Origin: Legionellaceae bacterium
GTDB taxonomy: Bacteria > Pseudomonadota > Gammaproteobacteria > Legionellales > Legionellaceae
DNA length: 8,605 nucleotides
Assembly: GCA_947505025.1 (NCBI GenBank)
Contig: CANNIJ010000068.1
Span: 1-8,605, forward strand
Direction: 5' to 3'
Made by a program: the position numbers and the translations under genes. Positions 1 to 6,895 of this stretch are shown here, in pieces. Position 1 is the stretch's first letter; every line of letters starts with the position of its first letter. The notes under the pieces were generated by a model, which had not been told where the DNA came from, searched no databases, and was given only the letters and a program-made list of their open reading frames with translations.

Positions 1-697
1 CATGCTCCAACACGCTGCGTTGCAAGGCCGATGGATCAGTAGAGCCACACCCTTGGTTGATATTAAATCCATCAGGCTTATTGCCAATTACAATTACATC
101 GGCACCAAGTTCAGCAAAAACATTAGGTGCTATATGATAAGTTGCGCCATGCGCGCAATCTACTACGACCTTAAGACCTGACAAACGCGTCAATGAAGGC
201 AGTGTTGATTTGCAGAACTCGATATATCTGCCTGGGGCATCACTTACACGAGCGGCCTTGCCTAGCTGCGCTGCTGGAACCAACGTCATCGGGCGCTCCA
301 ACATCTGTTCTATAGCACTCTCAAATGAATCAGGTAGTTTACTACCTTGCGCTGAAAAAAACTTGATCCCATTATCTTCAAATAAATTATGTGAGGCGCT
401 GATCACAATTCCGGCATTCGCACGTAATGTTTGAGTCAGATATGCTACTGCCGGTGTAGGCATAGGCCCTAACAAACGCACGTCTACACCCGCAGCAGAT
501 AAGCCTGCTTCCAAAGCAGATTCCAGCATATAACCAGATACCCGTGTATCTTTTCCAATTACTACTTTTGTGCGTTGATCATTGGCTAAAACACGCCCAA
601 CAGCCCAGCCTAGCTTCAACATAAACTCAGGATTGACATTACTGCATCCAACTCGACCACGAATGCCGTCTGTTCCGAAATGTTTACATGGTATCAA
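1..697 (-). CDS. glmM: Phosphoglucosamine mutase, N-terminal part (cut by window edge)
   Basis: Cytoplasmic enzyme converting glucosamine-6-phosphate to glucosamine-1-phosphate, on the route to UDP-GlcNAc for peptidoglycan and LPS. The window holds the first 232 codons; the E. coli protein is about 445 aa, so the sugar- and phosphate-binding C-terminal half is missing. Visible signatures are FGTDGIRG (residues 7-14), GKDTR (48-52), GPMPTPAVAYLT (77-88) and the active-site loop VISASHN (98-104). The phosphorylated serine falls at Ser102, the same number as in E. coli. The residue after ASHN is Leu instead of the usual Pro. The start is TTG at 697-695: translation in this frame reaches the conserved KHFGTDG at the right distance, AAGGAG lies 7 bases upstream, and the nearby ATG (frame ATG-TAA) is useless. 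The TTG overlaps the folP stop by two bases (TTGA), so translation is probably coupled. The family identification is very sure. Confidence 0.97.
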   Translation of the reverse strand, partial: MIPCKHFGTDGIRGRVGCSNVNPEFMLKLGWAVGRVLANDQRTKVVIGKDTRVSGYMLESALEAGLSAAGVDVRLLGPMPTPAVAYLTQTLRANAGIVISASHNLFEDNGIKFFSAQGSKLPDSFESAIEQMLERPMTLVPAAQLGKAARVSDAPGRYIEFCKSTLPSLTRLSGLKVVVDCAHGATYHIAPNVFAELGADVIVIGNKPDGFNINQGCGSTDPSALQRSVLEH

Positions 698-1560
698 CTG
701 CTTGCTCCTTGTGTCACTGCGTGGAATAAATTAACTGCATGCACCGTTTCTAGTACATCATGCGTGCGTAAAACTGATACGCCATGCATGATACCATAAA
801 CACTTAATGCGAGTCCGCCGTTGCGCCTGCCAATTAAAGATGAATCGGCAGTCCAGCAACCTACTGTTTTTTTTCTAGACACCCCAAGCACCACAGGCAT
901 TCCATGCCGCTGATATTCAGACAAATTTAGGATCATCTCTAGGTTATGTTCTTGAGTCTTGCCAAAACCAAAACCCGGGTCAACTAACAAATGTTTACTT
1001 AAAATACCTGCTGATATACATGTACCAATGCGTTCAGCAAAAAAAGCATGCATATCATGCATCATATTCTGGCTGTATTTTGGGTTATCCTGCATGTTTT
1101 CTGGAGTACCTTGCATATGCATTATGCATACAGGTACATTTAACTTAGCGGCCATAGACAGCGAATCCGGATAACTTAAAGCATAAATATCATTAATCAT
1201 GCCGGCACCTGACTGCACCGCATCATGCATAACAACTGGCTTATATGTGTCAATCGAAATACAGATCGGATGTGCAGATCGTATTCGCTCGATTACAGGC
1301 ATAACTCGGTCTAGCTCAAGTTGCGCTGATATAGCAATGGCGCCAGGACGCGACGACTCGGCGCCAATGTCAATTAAATCGACGCCTTGCTCGACCATGG
1401 ACATTGCATGATCATAGGCCGCGTCCACTGAGATGTACTTGCCACCATCTGAAAAAGAGTCTGGAGTTACGTTCAGAACTCCCATCACTAATGGTTTGCG
1501 GATAATCTTTGGATTGGCATGCATATCTGCCAGCCAATCCAAGAAATCAACCTGATTCAC
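694..1560 (-). CDS. folP: Dihydropteroate synthase
   Basis: Condenses 6-hydroxymethyl-dihydropterin pyrophosphate with p-aminobenzoate to make dihydropteroate in folate synthesis; it is the sulfonamide target. The 288-aa protein is a single TIM-barrel domain of normal size. Signatures seen are MGVLNVTPDSFSDGG (26-40), DIGAESSRPGA (64-74), ISIDTYKP (101-108, pterin-binding Asp104), MINDI (121-125), VDPGFGFGK (193-201), GVSRKK (226-231) and LRTHDV (264-269). These supply the Asp, Asn, Lys, Arg and His positions known in the E. coli enzyme. The start is GTG at 1560-1558, whose G is also the last base of the ftsH stop TAG (TAGTG); TGAGG lies 4 bases upstream. Met13 would be an alternative start but has no better signal. 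The stop TGA overlaps the glmM TTG start. Position between ftsH and glmM is the same as in E. coli. Confidence 0.97.
   Translation of the reverse strand: MNQVDFLDWLADMHANPKIIRKPLVMGVLNVTPDSFSDGGKYISVDAAYDHAMSMVEQGVDLIDIGAESSRPGAIAISAQLELDRVMPVIERIRSAHPICISIDTYKPVVMHDAVQSGAGMINDIYALSYPDSLSMAAKLNVPVCIMHMQGTPENMQDNPKYSQNMMHDMHAFFAERIGTCISAGILSKHLLVDPGFGFGKTQEHNLEMILNLSEYQRHGMPVVLGVSRKKTVGCWTADSSLIGRRNGGLALSVYGIMHGVSVLRTHDVLETVHAVNLFHAVTQGASS
705..710 (-). promoter_or_regulatory. Ribosome binding site deciding the glmM TTG start
   Basis: AAGGAG on the minus strand, 7 bases before TTG 697-695. It lies inside the 3' end of folP, and it is the reason for accepting a TTG start that overlaps the folP stop. 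Confidence 0.8.
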
Positions 1561-3485
1561 TATGCCTCATGCTCATTCGATGAAGCTACTTGCACTCGCT
1601 TTTTACGTGTGGCTTTAACTTTTGTGCCCGTCGAATCATCAGTTCCATTGGGTGGAGTGATGTTCCAGTCGGCGGGTGGCTGAGGCATATTCCCCGCTAA
1701 GATCTCAGCGATTTGCTCACTGTCGATTGTCTCATATTTAATTAAAGTTTCTGCCATCAAATGTAAGGCTGGCATATTATTATTCAATACTTCGGTAGCA
1801 CAGACATACGCCCGATCAATGATTTTACGTACTTCTTCGTCTATTTTTTGTGCTGTTTGATCTGAGACCTCTTTATTTTGACTCACGCTACGACCCAAAA
1901 ATACCTCACCTTCCTCTTGTCCAAACGTAAGTGGTCCCAAACTTGACAAGCCCCAGCTGGTCACCATTTTACGGGCTATTTCTGTAGCCCGCATTATATC
2001 GTTAGATGCTCCAGTGGTAACATGATCAGCGCCAAAGATTAATTCTTCGGCGATACGGCCGCCAAACAAACTGGCTAATTGGCTGTCTAAACGTTGTTTG
2101 CTATGGCTGTAGCGATCTTTTTCAGGCAGAAACATCGTAACCCCTAAAGCTCTGCCCCGCGGAATAATTGATACCTTGTATACAGGATCATGTTCTGGGA
2201 CCATCAGGCCAACAATTGCGTGCCCGGCCTCATGATATGCTGTTAATTTTTTCTCTTCGTCACCAATCACCATCGAGCGTCGCTCGGCACCCATCATAAT
2301 TTTGTCTTTAGCTTTATCTAGCTCTAACATACTAATGCTTTTTTTGTTTGACCTGGCCGCAAATAAAGCTGCTTCATTGATCAAGTTTGCCAGATCAGCT
2401 CCAGAGAAACCTGGTGTTCCCTGAGCCAACGGGATCAGAGTAACTCCTGCAGCCATGGGTACTTTTTTAGAATGGACTGTTAAAATTTGCTCACGCCCAC
2501 GAATATCCGGTAACGGAACTACAACCTGGCGATCAAAACGGCCGGGTCTTAACAAAGCCGGATCTAAAACATCCGGTCGATTGGTCGCAGCAATCACAAT
2601 GACACCTTCATTGCCTTCAAAACCATCCATTTCAACTAACAGCTGATTTAAAGTCTGCTCACGCTCATCATGACCACCGCCTAACCCCGCGCCTCGATGC
2701 CGTCCGACCGCATCTATTTCGTCGATAAAAATAATGCACGGAGCTTGTTTTTTTGCTTGCTCAAACATATCTCGCACACGAGAGGCGCCAACCCCAACAA
2801 ACATTTCCACAAAATCCGAACCGGAAATAGTAAAGAATGGCACTTTGGCTTCGCCTGCTACTGCACGAGCCAATAATGTTTTACCTGTACCAGGAGAACC
2901 CATCAATAGTACGCCACGCGGGATCCTTCCGCCTAATTGTTGGAATTTTGTTGGATCACGCAAGAAATCAACTAACTCTTTTACTTCATCTTTAGCCTCA
3001 TCAACACCGGCAACATCTGCAAAAGTTACTTTTACCTGATCTTCACCCAATAAACGTGCTCTAGAGCGTCCAAATGACATTGCTCCACGCCCACCACCAC
3101 CTTGCATTTGGCGCATAAAGAACACCCAAACACCAATCAGCAATAACATTGGGAACCAATTAACAAACAAATGTAAGAGGAAACTTTCCTGCGGTTTATC
3201 TTGACCGATCACATTGACATTTGCTTTCAGCAACAAGCCTAATAAAGCATCATCTTTCATCGGCATATATGTTATAAAGCGTTGGTCATTCTTTGTGATG
3301 CCTTTAATAACTTTTTCATCTTCAATCGCCACAGTTTTTACCGTGCCCTGATCGACTTCTTTCAAAAATTGACTGTAAGAAACCTTTTCCATCATCGCGG
3401 TCCGCGGACCAAAATTACTAAACACTGATACCAGTACAACTGCTATCATCAGCCACAGGAATAAGTTTTTTATCATGTCGTTCAA
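1560..3485 (-). CDS. ftsH: ATP-dependent zinc metalloprotease FtsH
   Basis: Hexameric inner-membrane AAA+ protease that degrades damaged membrane proteins and short-lived regulators; in E. coli these include LpxC and sigma-32. The 641-aa protein shows the full architecture. A first membrane helix lies near residues 8-24, a periplasmic segment to about 102, and a second helix near 104-124. Next come a Gly-rich linker and the AAA module, with Walker A GSPGTGKT (196-203), pore loop FVGVG (229-233), Walker B IIFIDEID (251-258) and the second region of homology ending RPGRFDR (313-319). The protease domain has HEAGH (418-422) and the probable third zinc ligand Asp496 in TGASND. The C-terminal tail is basic, then acidic. 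The start chosen is TTG at 3485, 8 bases after AGAGGAG. ATG at 3476 aligns with the E. coli N-terminus but lies 17 bases from that site. It sits 44 bases after rlmE and overlaps folP by one base. Confidence 0.98.
   Translation of the reverse strand: MNDMIKNLFLWLMIAVVLVSVFSNFGPRTAMMEKVSYSQFLKEVDQGTVKTVAIEDEKVIKGITKNDQRFITYMPMKDDALLGLLLKANVNVIGQDKPQESFLLHLFVNWFPMLLLIGVWVFFMRQMQGGGGRGAMSFGRSRARLLGEDQVKVTFADVAGVDEAKDEVKELVDFLRDPTKFQQLGGRIPRGVLLMGSPGTGKTLLARAVAGEAKVPFFTISGSDFVEMFVGVGASRVRDMFEQAKKQAPCIIFIDEIDAVGRHRGAGLGGGHDEREQTLNQLLVEMDGFEGNEGVIVIAATNRPDVLDPALLRPGRFDRQVVVPLPDIRGREQILTVHSKKVPMAAGVTLIPLAQGTPGFSGADLANLINEAALFAARSNKKSISMLELDKAKDKIMMGAERRSMVIGDEEKKLTAYHEAGHAIVGLMVPEHDPVYKVSIIPRGRALGVTMFLPEKDRYSHSKQRLDSQLASLFGGRIAEELIFGADHVTTGASNDIMRATEIARKMVTSWGLSSLGPLTFGQEEGEVFLGRSVSQNKEVSDQTAQKIDEEVRKIIDRAYVCATEVLNNNMPALHLMAETLIKYETIDSEQIAEILAGNMPQPPADWNITPPNGTDDSTGTKVKATRKKRVQVASSNEHEA
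1565..1569 (-). promoter_or_regulatory. Ribosome binding site for the folP GTG start
   Basis: TGAGG on the minus strand, 4 bases before GTG 1560-1558, inside the last codons of ftsH. The spacing is short but usable; combined with the TAGTG overlap it supports re-initiation by ribosomes finishing ftsH. Confidence 0.6.
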
Positions 3486-3493
3486 AATAGTTG

Positions 3494-3500
3494 CTCCTCT
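3494..3500 (-). promoter_or_regulatory. Ribosome binding site for the ftsH TTG start
   Basis: AGAGGAG on the minus strand, 8 bases before TTG 3485-3483 and 17 bases before the in-frame ATG at 3476. The spacing favours the TTG although the ATG matches the usual FtsH N-terminus. Confidence 0.7.
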
Positions 3501-3529
3501 TGGGTACTACATCAGGCATAATATTAATA

Positions 3530-4162
3530 TTACTTTATATAATAGCCCTTCGCCAGCAAATAGGTTTCTCTGGAACGTGCGCGTGATGCTTTTGGCTTAC
3601 GAATTACTACTCGTTCAAAATGACTACGAGCTTGTTTTACCAGGTTGTCAAATCCACTGCCATGGAATACTTTCATAACTAATACGCCACCTGGTTTGAG
3701 CATCCTCAACGACATATCTAAAGCTAATTCAACTAAAGCCATCGCCCGTATAATATCAACAGCAACATTACCACTCATATTTGGTGCCATATCAGATAAG
3801 ATCACATCTGCACTTTGCGGGGGAACCAGGTCACATAAAGATTTAAACACTCCAGGATCTTCGAAGTCACCTAAAATAAAATCAACTCCAGGTATAGGAT
3901 CCATCGGCAAAATATCTAAAGCTACAATCCGGCCCTGGCCATTCAGGCGCTTAGCAACATACTGAGCCCAACCACCTGGCGCTGATCCCAAATCCAAGAC
4001 TGTCAGGCCCGGCATGAATATACGTTCTTTTTCATCTATTTCTTGAATTTTATAGACCGCGCGACTGCGATAACCCTCGGCGTGAGCACGTTTTACAAAC
4101 GGATCATCAAAATGTTCTTTTAACCATCTCTGACTACTTTTAGAACGCTGCATGGGCACCAT
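3530..4162 (-). CDS. rlmE: 23S rRNA (uridine-2'-O-)-methyltransferase RlmE (FtsJ/RrmJ)
   Basis: SAM-dependent methyltransferase that 2'-O-methylates the A-loop uridine (U2552 in E. coli) of 23S rRNA on the 50S subunit. About 210 aa, against 209 in E. coli. Counting from the TTG at 4165, one codon before the chosen ATG, the catalytic K-D-K-E tetrad is present: Lys39 (RSRAVYK), Asp125 (SDMAPNMSG), Lys165 (VMKVF) and Glu200 (ARSRE). The SAM loop is LDLGSAPGGWAQYV (57-70), followed by DILPMDPIPGVDF (84-96). The start is uncertain. ATG at 4162 is preferred; TTG at 4165 precedes it directly, and ATG at 4153 gives an N-terminus nearer the E. coli length. None has a clear Shine-Dalgarno sequence, since the leader is almost pure A/T. 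It is the first gene of the rlmE-ftsH pair conserved in gammaproteobacteria, with a candidate promoter just upstream. Confidence 0.96.
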   Translation of the reverse strand: MVPMQRSKSSQRWLKEHFDDPFVKRAHAEGYRSRAVYKIQEIDEKERIFMPGLTVLDLGSAPGGWAQYVAKRLNGQGRIVALDILPMDPIPGVDFILGDFEDPGVFKSLCDLVPPQSADVILSDMAPNMSGNVAVDIIRAMALVELALDMSLRMLKPGGVLVMKVFHGSGFDNLVKQARSHFERVVIRKPKASRARSRETYLLAKGYYIK

Positions 4163-4174
4163 CAAACAAAAAAA

Positions 4175-4194
4175 TAAAATAAAGCTTTATTTTA
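4175..4194. repeat. Perfect 20-base AT-rich palindrome in the rlmE leader
   Basis: The sequence is self-complementary over 20 bases, with core AAATAAAGCTTTATTT centred between 4184 and 4185. It lies between the candidate promoter and the rlmE start, so it would be in the 5' untranslated RNA, or could be a dimeric operator for either divergent gene. The stem is nearly all A-T with no loop and no following U-run in a termination context, so I do not call it a terminator. A chance palindrome in AT-rich DNA is possible. Confidence 0.5.
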
Positions 4195-4209
4195 AGGACA
4201 TTTTGTGCG

Positions 4210-4239
4210 ATTATATAGCATGATATCGCTGTCGAGCAA
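4210..4239 (-). promoter_or_regulatory. Candidate sigma-70 promoter for the rlmE-ftsH-folP-glmM operon
   Basis: On the minus strand a perfect -10 TATAAT (4215-4210) lies 18 bases after a weak -35 TTGCTC (4239-4234). Transcription would begin near 4203, about 40 bases before the rlmE start. It lies in the 85-base gap between the divergent genes and faces the operon. The -10 is strong, the -35 matches only three of six consensus positions, and the assignment is an inference from sequence. Confidence 0.5.
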
Positions 4240-4247
4240 GAAACCAC

Positions 4248-5333
4248 ATGTTATCAAAAACTGAGAATAAAAGCCAACTTAATACTCAATGTATAAAAAT
4301 ACTCAAAGAGTATCTGGATTCAACAAAGACAATGGCAGAAGTAGAAAGCAGTATAAAAGACTTAGCCTCAAAGTATAAAAGTCATATGGGTTTTTTTTGG
4401 AATACCCGAGCTAATTATTTATTTTCTATGTCGTTAGACCCCAACGAGATAGCAATGATCAAAACGCTAAATACTGAAATCAGTCAAGTGGTTAAGTTTG
4501 GCAGTATCAATGATTTACTTGATCAGCTGATTGCCAATAATAAGTTATATCATCGCCCTAATTATTTAAAAAACATTATCGACAAAACATCTTATGATAT
4601 AAATCCAGCATGGTATTTTTTATCCTTATCCAGCATAATCTCTGCGTGCAGTACAACCGGACTGGCACTACTTTATACAGACAAACTAGCAGACTCATGT
4701 TCATGGACCACTCAGGATATGCCGGCATGGATCTTAGACAAATTTTTATGGGCGGCAAAACATGGTCCTGTCCTGGGCCTGGGATTCCATTCTATTATTC
4801 TTGTATACACGCTATGGTATGGTTTATCACACGACGAAAAACAATCAACTTGCAAATGGGAGAAAATCACATCCGAAACTATTCGTCTTAGCATGATACT
4901 TTTAGGCCACATATTAAACATATGCTTGATTGCATGTCCGTGGTTATTTATTGCAGCTGTCATCATCGAGGGCACTGAAGCGGGTTACGAATATTTTACG
5001 ATGCCTTGGCAATTAGTACAGGACGAAAGTATGAGCGCTCATGATTTCATCTGCCTAAAAAATCAACACGACTTATTGTGCCAACAACGACTATGTCATC
5101 TAATCGTAGCGATATTACTCGTAGCCTGCGTGGTATGTTGGAATTTATTCCCTCCAAGTTTGGCTCTAAGTTTGGCTTGTGTTCTATTTATTGCAGTAGT
5201 AGTGATCACTAGAGAGTGTATTAAAGCTCAACTAAGCACATGCGCAGGAGCGAATTTACAAAATGAACTAAGTGAACTAAGGTGGTGTAACATTCTTTCT
5301 GTAAACTCGGTTCCGCAGTTTTTGACGCTATGA
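4248..5333 (+). CDS. Unrecognised multi-pass membrane protein, 3' end replaced by the IS
   Basis: I do not recognise the family. The reading frame is 361 codons. Residues 1-118 are polar and helix-prone with many Lys and Glu, and look soluble. Hydrophobic, probably membrane-spanning stretches follow near 122-142, 174-194, 214-240 and 283-323; the last is long enough for two helices around a Pro-Pro turn. The loop at 241-282 is polar and rich in Asp, Glu and Gln. Cysteines are unusually frequent in the C-terminal half. The native reading frame runs to about codon 352. Codon 353 straddles the IS border, and the final residues SVPQFLTL and the stop TGA are encoded by the IS inverted repeat and the bases after it. 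The natural protein was therefore probably longer, and this copy is truncated. The ATG start has only a weak purine-rich AAGAAA upstream. It is divergent from rlmE and convergent with the transposase. Whether the truncated product works is unknown. Confidence 0.75.
   Translation: MLSKTENKSQLNTQCIKILKEYLDSTKTMAEVESSIKDLASKYKSHMGFFWNTRANYLFSMSLDPNEIAMIKTLNTEISQVVKFGSINDLLDQLIANNKLYHRPNYLKNIIDKTSYDINPAWYFLSLSSIISACSTTGLALLYTDKLADSCSWTTQDMPAWILDKFLWAAKHGPVLGLGFHSIILVYTLWYGLSHDEKQSTCKWEKITSETIRLSMILLGHILNICLIACPWLFIAAVIIEGTEAGYEYFTMPWQLVQDESMSAHDFICLKNQHDLLCQQRLCHLIVAILLVACVVCWNLFPPSLALSLACVLFIAVVVITRECIKAQLSTCAGANLQNELSELRWCNILSVNSVPQFLTL
5305..5323 (+). repeat. IS left terminal inverted repeat
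   Basis: Reads ACTCGGTTCCGCAGTTTTT and is the exact reverse complement of 6873-6891. The outermost A may be a coincidence, giving 18 bases. It encodes most of the last residues of the interrupted membrane protein. Confidence 0.93.
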
Positions 5334-5350
5334 GGCCAAAAAACCATACA

Positions 5351-6748
5351 TCACGCGGCCTTCTGATATCGCAGTGATGGCGTTGGCTCCATTCTACCCA
5401 AGTCCTTTCCAGCAAGATGCTTGGTTGACGCGCGATCTGGTAAAGACGCCTCCATCAGCTCCTTGAATTTATCAAACTCCTTTTTGGGTTCTTCCGCGTT
5501 AACAATATGGCTAACACCATCAATCAAAGCTGCTGCATTAATATGTTCTATCAGGCAACCAACGGGCATCCCGGGTTGTTTGTTTTTAAGCCGGGCAGAT
5601 TGTAGTGGGTGTAGGAGTAAAAGATGATCGCACAACAGGCTCAGCGTTACGCCATTCGTAGCGCCATCAACACCATGTTGTTTGCTCAATGTATTCCAAC
5701 CACCGTGTCCTTTCCAGTCCTGGATAAAAACCTCGACTAACCATCGTAACGTATACGCTTGTGCTACATCCTTGTGTCGCCACGTTAGATCAGTGGCGAC
5801 AATAAAGCGATAATCCGTTTCGCCTTCATATTTTAGTGCAATAATAAATCGTTTTTTTCCATGCGCCTTCACGACCAATCTGGCCGCTAACATAGTGACG
5901 ACATTGGTTTTACCACCTCGTATAATAAGAGTGGTTACAACTCCCGCACTACGTGCAAAATAGACGGTCAGAGGGATATTTTTTCCGCGACTACGCACCA
6001 ATTGGTTCTTACGCAGCTGGCTAATCACTTGGGCGCAAGATGTTAATCTCGCCGCTTCATCCATAAAGTGAGCATTTCCGTACAATGCGTCAGCCAATAC
6101 GGCCTGAACACGGACACTTGGATGATTTTTAGAGAAAGTTTCAAGCAGCTCTAGCGCCAGCGCTTGTTTACTTGGATACGCTGGATTAGGTTCCGGGCGT
6201 TTTGTACGATCTTTAGCGGGTATTCCAGCTTTTTTCTGATCTTTATTGGTTTTCTTCCATGCCTTCAGTGCTGGATCAGGAGTATAAAATCGAAAGCCAA
6301 CGGGGATGGTGACCAACCCCGTGACTAGGATCAAAAAAATGAACTCTTGACCATTAAACCAGCCGCCTGTTCTCTTATCTTTAACCTTATGGACGCCTGC
6401 TATTTTTGAGGTGTTTCGTGAACGTACCTTGTCTGAATCATCAAGCACAAGAACACCAGCTGTCACTGCATAATGCGATAGCACCTGCGCAACGCTAGCT
6501 TGCAGGAGGTGTGCCCATGCTATGTTTGCATGACGAAAAACCCAACGCAAACGGCTTTCCTTAAACGAACCAAGGCTTCTCCGTGCAAATGCAGCCCAAT
6601 TGAAACTTCCAGCTACAATCAGCCCCACTAAAACAGTGACAAGCCAGCCACGCTGGCTCTTTGTTAATGGAGTCGCTGCAATTCGATTCAGGGAGGCATT
6701 CAATCCAGTTACATAGTCAACTACACAGCTCAGCGGGCGTATCAGCAC
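5351..6748 (-). CDS. IS4-family DDE transposase
   Basis: Catalyses cut-and-paste transposition of the surrounding element by binding its inverted repeats. Numbered from the GTG start (465 aa), the RNase H-like core shows the first acidic residue in VLDDSDK (Asp103, with Asp104 and Asp106 next to it). The second is in ADALYG (Asp220). The family signature Y-(2)-R-(3)-E-(6)-K is at Tyr332, Arg335, Glu339 and Lys346 in YTLRWLVEVFIQDWK. A Lys/Pro-rich stretch near 165-190 lies between the first two catalytic regions, where IS4 transposases carry their insertion domain. The start is GTG 6748-6746: AAGGA lies 6 bases upstream. The TTG at 6754 opens the frame but touches the AAGGA itself. There are no internal stops, so the enzyme looks intact. 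The gene points left and its stop lies 17 bases beyond the stop of the convergent membrane-protein gene. Confidence 0.93.
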   Translation of the reverse strand: MLIRPLSCVVDYVTGLNASLNRIAATPLTKSQRGWLVTVLVGLIVAGSFNWAAFARRSLGSFKESRLRWVFRHANIAWAHLLQASVAQVLSHYAVTAGVLVLDDSDKVRSRNTSKIAGVHKVKDKRTGGWFNGQEFIFLILVTGLVTIPVGFRFYTPDPALKAWKKTNKDQKKAGIPAKDRTKRPEPNPAYPSKQALALELLETFSKNHPSVRVQAVLADALYGNAHFMDEAARLTSCAQVISQLRKNQLVRSRGKNIPLTVYFARSAGVVTTLIIRGGKTNVVTMLAARLVVKAHGKKRFIIALKYEGETDYRFIVATDLTWRHKDVAQAYTLRWLVEVFIQDWKGHGGWNTLSKQHGVDGATNGVTLSLLCDHLLLLHPLQSARLKNKQPGMPVGCLIEHINAAALIDGVSHIVNAEEPKKEFDKFKELMEASLPDRASTKHLAGKDLGRMEPTPSLRYQKAA

Positions 6749-6781
6749 AAACAATCCTTGTCATACATCACAAAAACCGGC

Positions 6782-6810
6782 AATATACCACTGTCGGCCT
6801 GCTGTTACAG
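6782..6810 (-). promoter_or_regulatory. Possible weak transposase promoter
   Basis: On the minus strand, CTGTAA and TATATT are separated by 17 bases, about 35 bases before the transposase start. The -35 matches only three of six consensus positions. Weak promoters are usual for transposase genes. A small inverted repeat GCTGT-T-ACAGC (6801-6811) overlaps the -35. Confidence 0.3.
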
Positions 6811-6846
6811 CATTGATTGTTTTTGCTAGGCGAAAACAGGAGCTCC

Positions 6847-6875
6847 TTCAGTAGCCCGACCTACTTCTCTATAAA
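6847..6875 (+). promoter_or_regulatory. Possible outward promoter in the IS right end, facing the glycosyltransferase gene
   Basis: On the plus strand, TTCAGT and TATAAA are separated by 17 bases, and transcription would begin near 6882 inside the terminal repeat. This would give the glycosyltransferase mRNA a leader of only about 14 bases. The -10 matches five of six consensus positions, the -35 three. Outward promoters at IS ends are a known phenomenon; this one is inferred. Confidence 0.3.
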
Positions 6876-6891
6876 AACTGCGGAACCGAGT
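6873..6891 (-). repeat. IS right terminal inverted repeat
   Basis: Reads AAAAACTGCGGAACCGAGT on the plus strand, matching the left repeat at all 19 positions. It ends four bases before the ATG of the glycosyltransferase gene. Confidence 0.93.
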
Positions 6892-6895
6892 ATTT

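Larger units (their letters stand above)
5305..6891. mobile_element. IS4-family insertion sequence, 1,587 bp, apparently complete
   Basis: Bounded by perfect 19-base inverted repeats and filled by one uninterrupted transposase gene on the minus strand. Size, single DDE transposase and YREK motif fit the IS4 family. The family usually makes a direct target duplication of roughly 9-13 bp, but the bases outside the two ends (…TTTCTGTAA on the left, ATTTATGTT… on the right) do not match. The element interrupts the membrane-protein gene on its left and abuts the glycosyltransferase gene on its right. By eye it looks less AT-rich than either flank, which fits recent arrival. I cannot assign a named ISfinder entry. 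Confidence 0.92.

Noticed and set aside
210..434. Plus-strand open frame opposite glmM, and similar ones opposite folP, ftsH, rlmE and the transposase.
   Set aside because: They lie antisense to clearly conserved genes, have no recognisable domains, and are explained as shadow frames.
3519..3532. A 14-base palindrome (TAATATTAATATTA) at the rlmE stop codon, as a possible terminator between rlmE and ftsH.
   Set aside because: It is pure A-T with no stable stem and no U-run context; the 44-base gap and conserved gene order favour one operon.
4576..4975. Open frames on both strands overlapping the unrecognised membrane-protein gene.
   Set aside because: All are under 100 codons and sit inside a single 361-codon frame with coherent membrane topology; none has convincing start signals.
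5157..5179. Short direct repeat AAGTTTGGCT twice within the membrane-protein gene.
   Set aside because: It encodes a repeated Ser-Leu-Ala in a hydrophobic helix and is too short and isolated to mean more.
6838..6847. AGGAGCTCCT palindrome inside the IS, as a possible hairpin limiting read-in expression of the transposase.
   Set aside because: Only ten bases with no loop; known protective structures in IS4-family elements cover the transposase start site, which this one does not.
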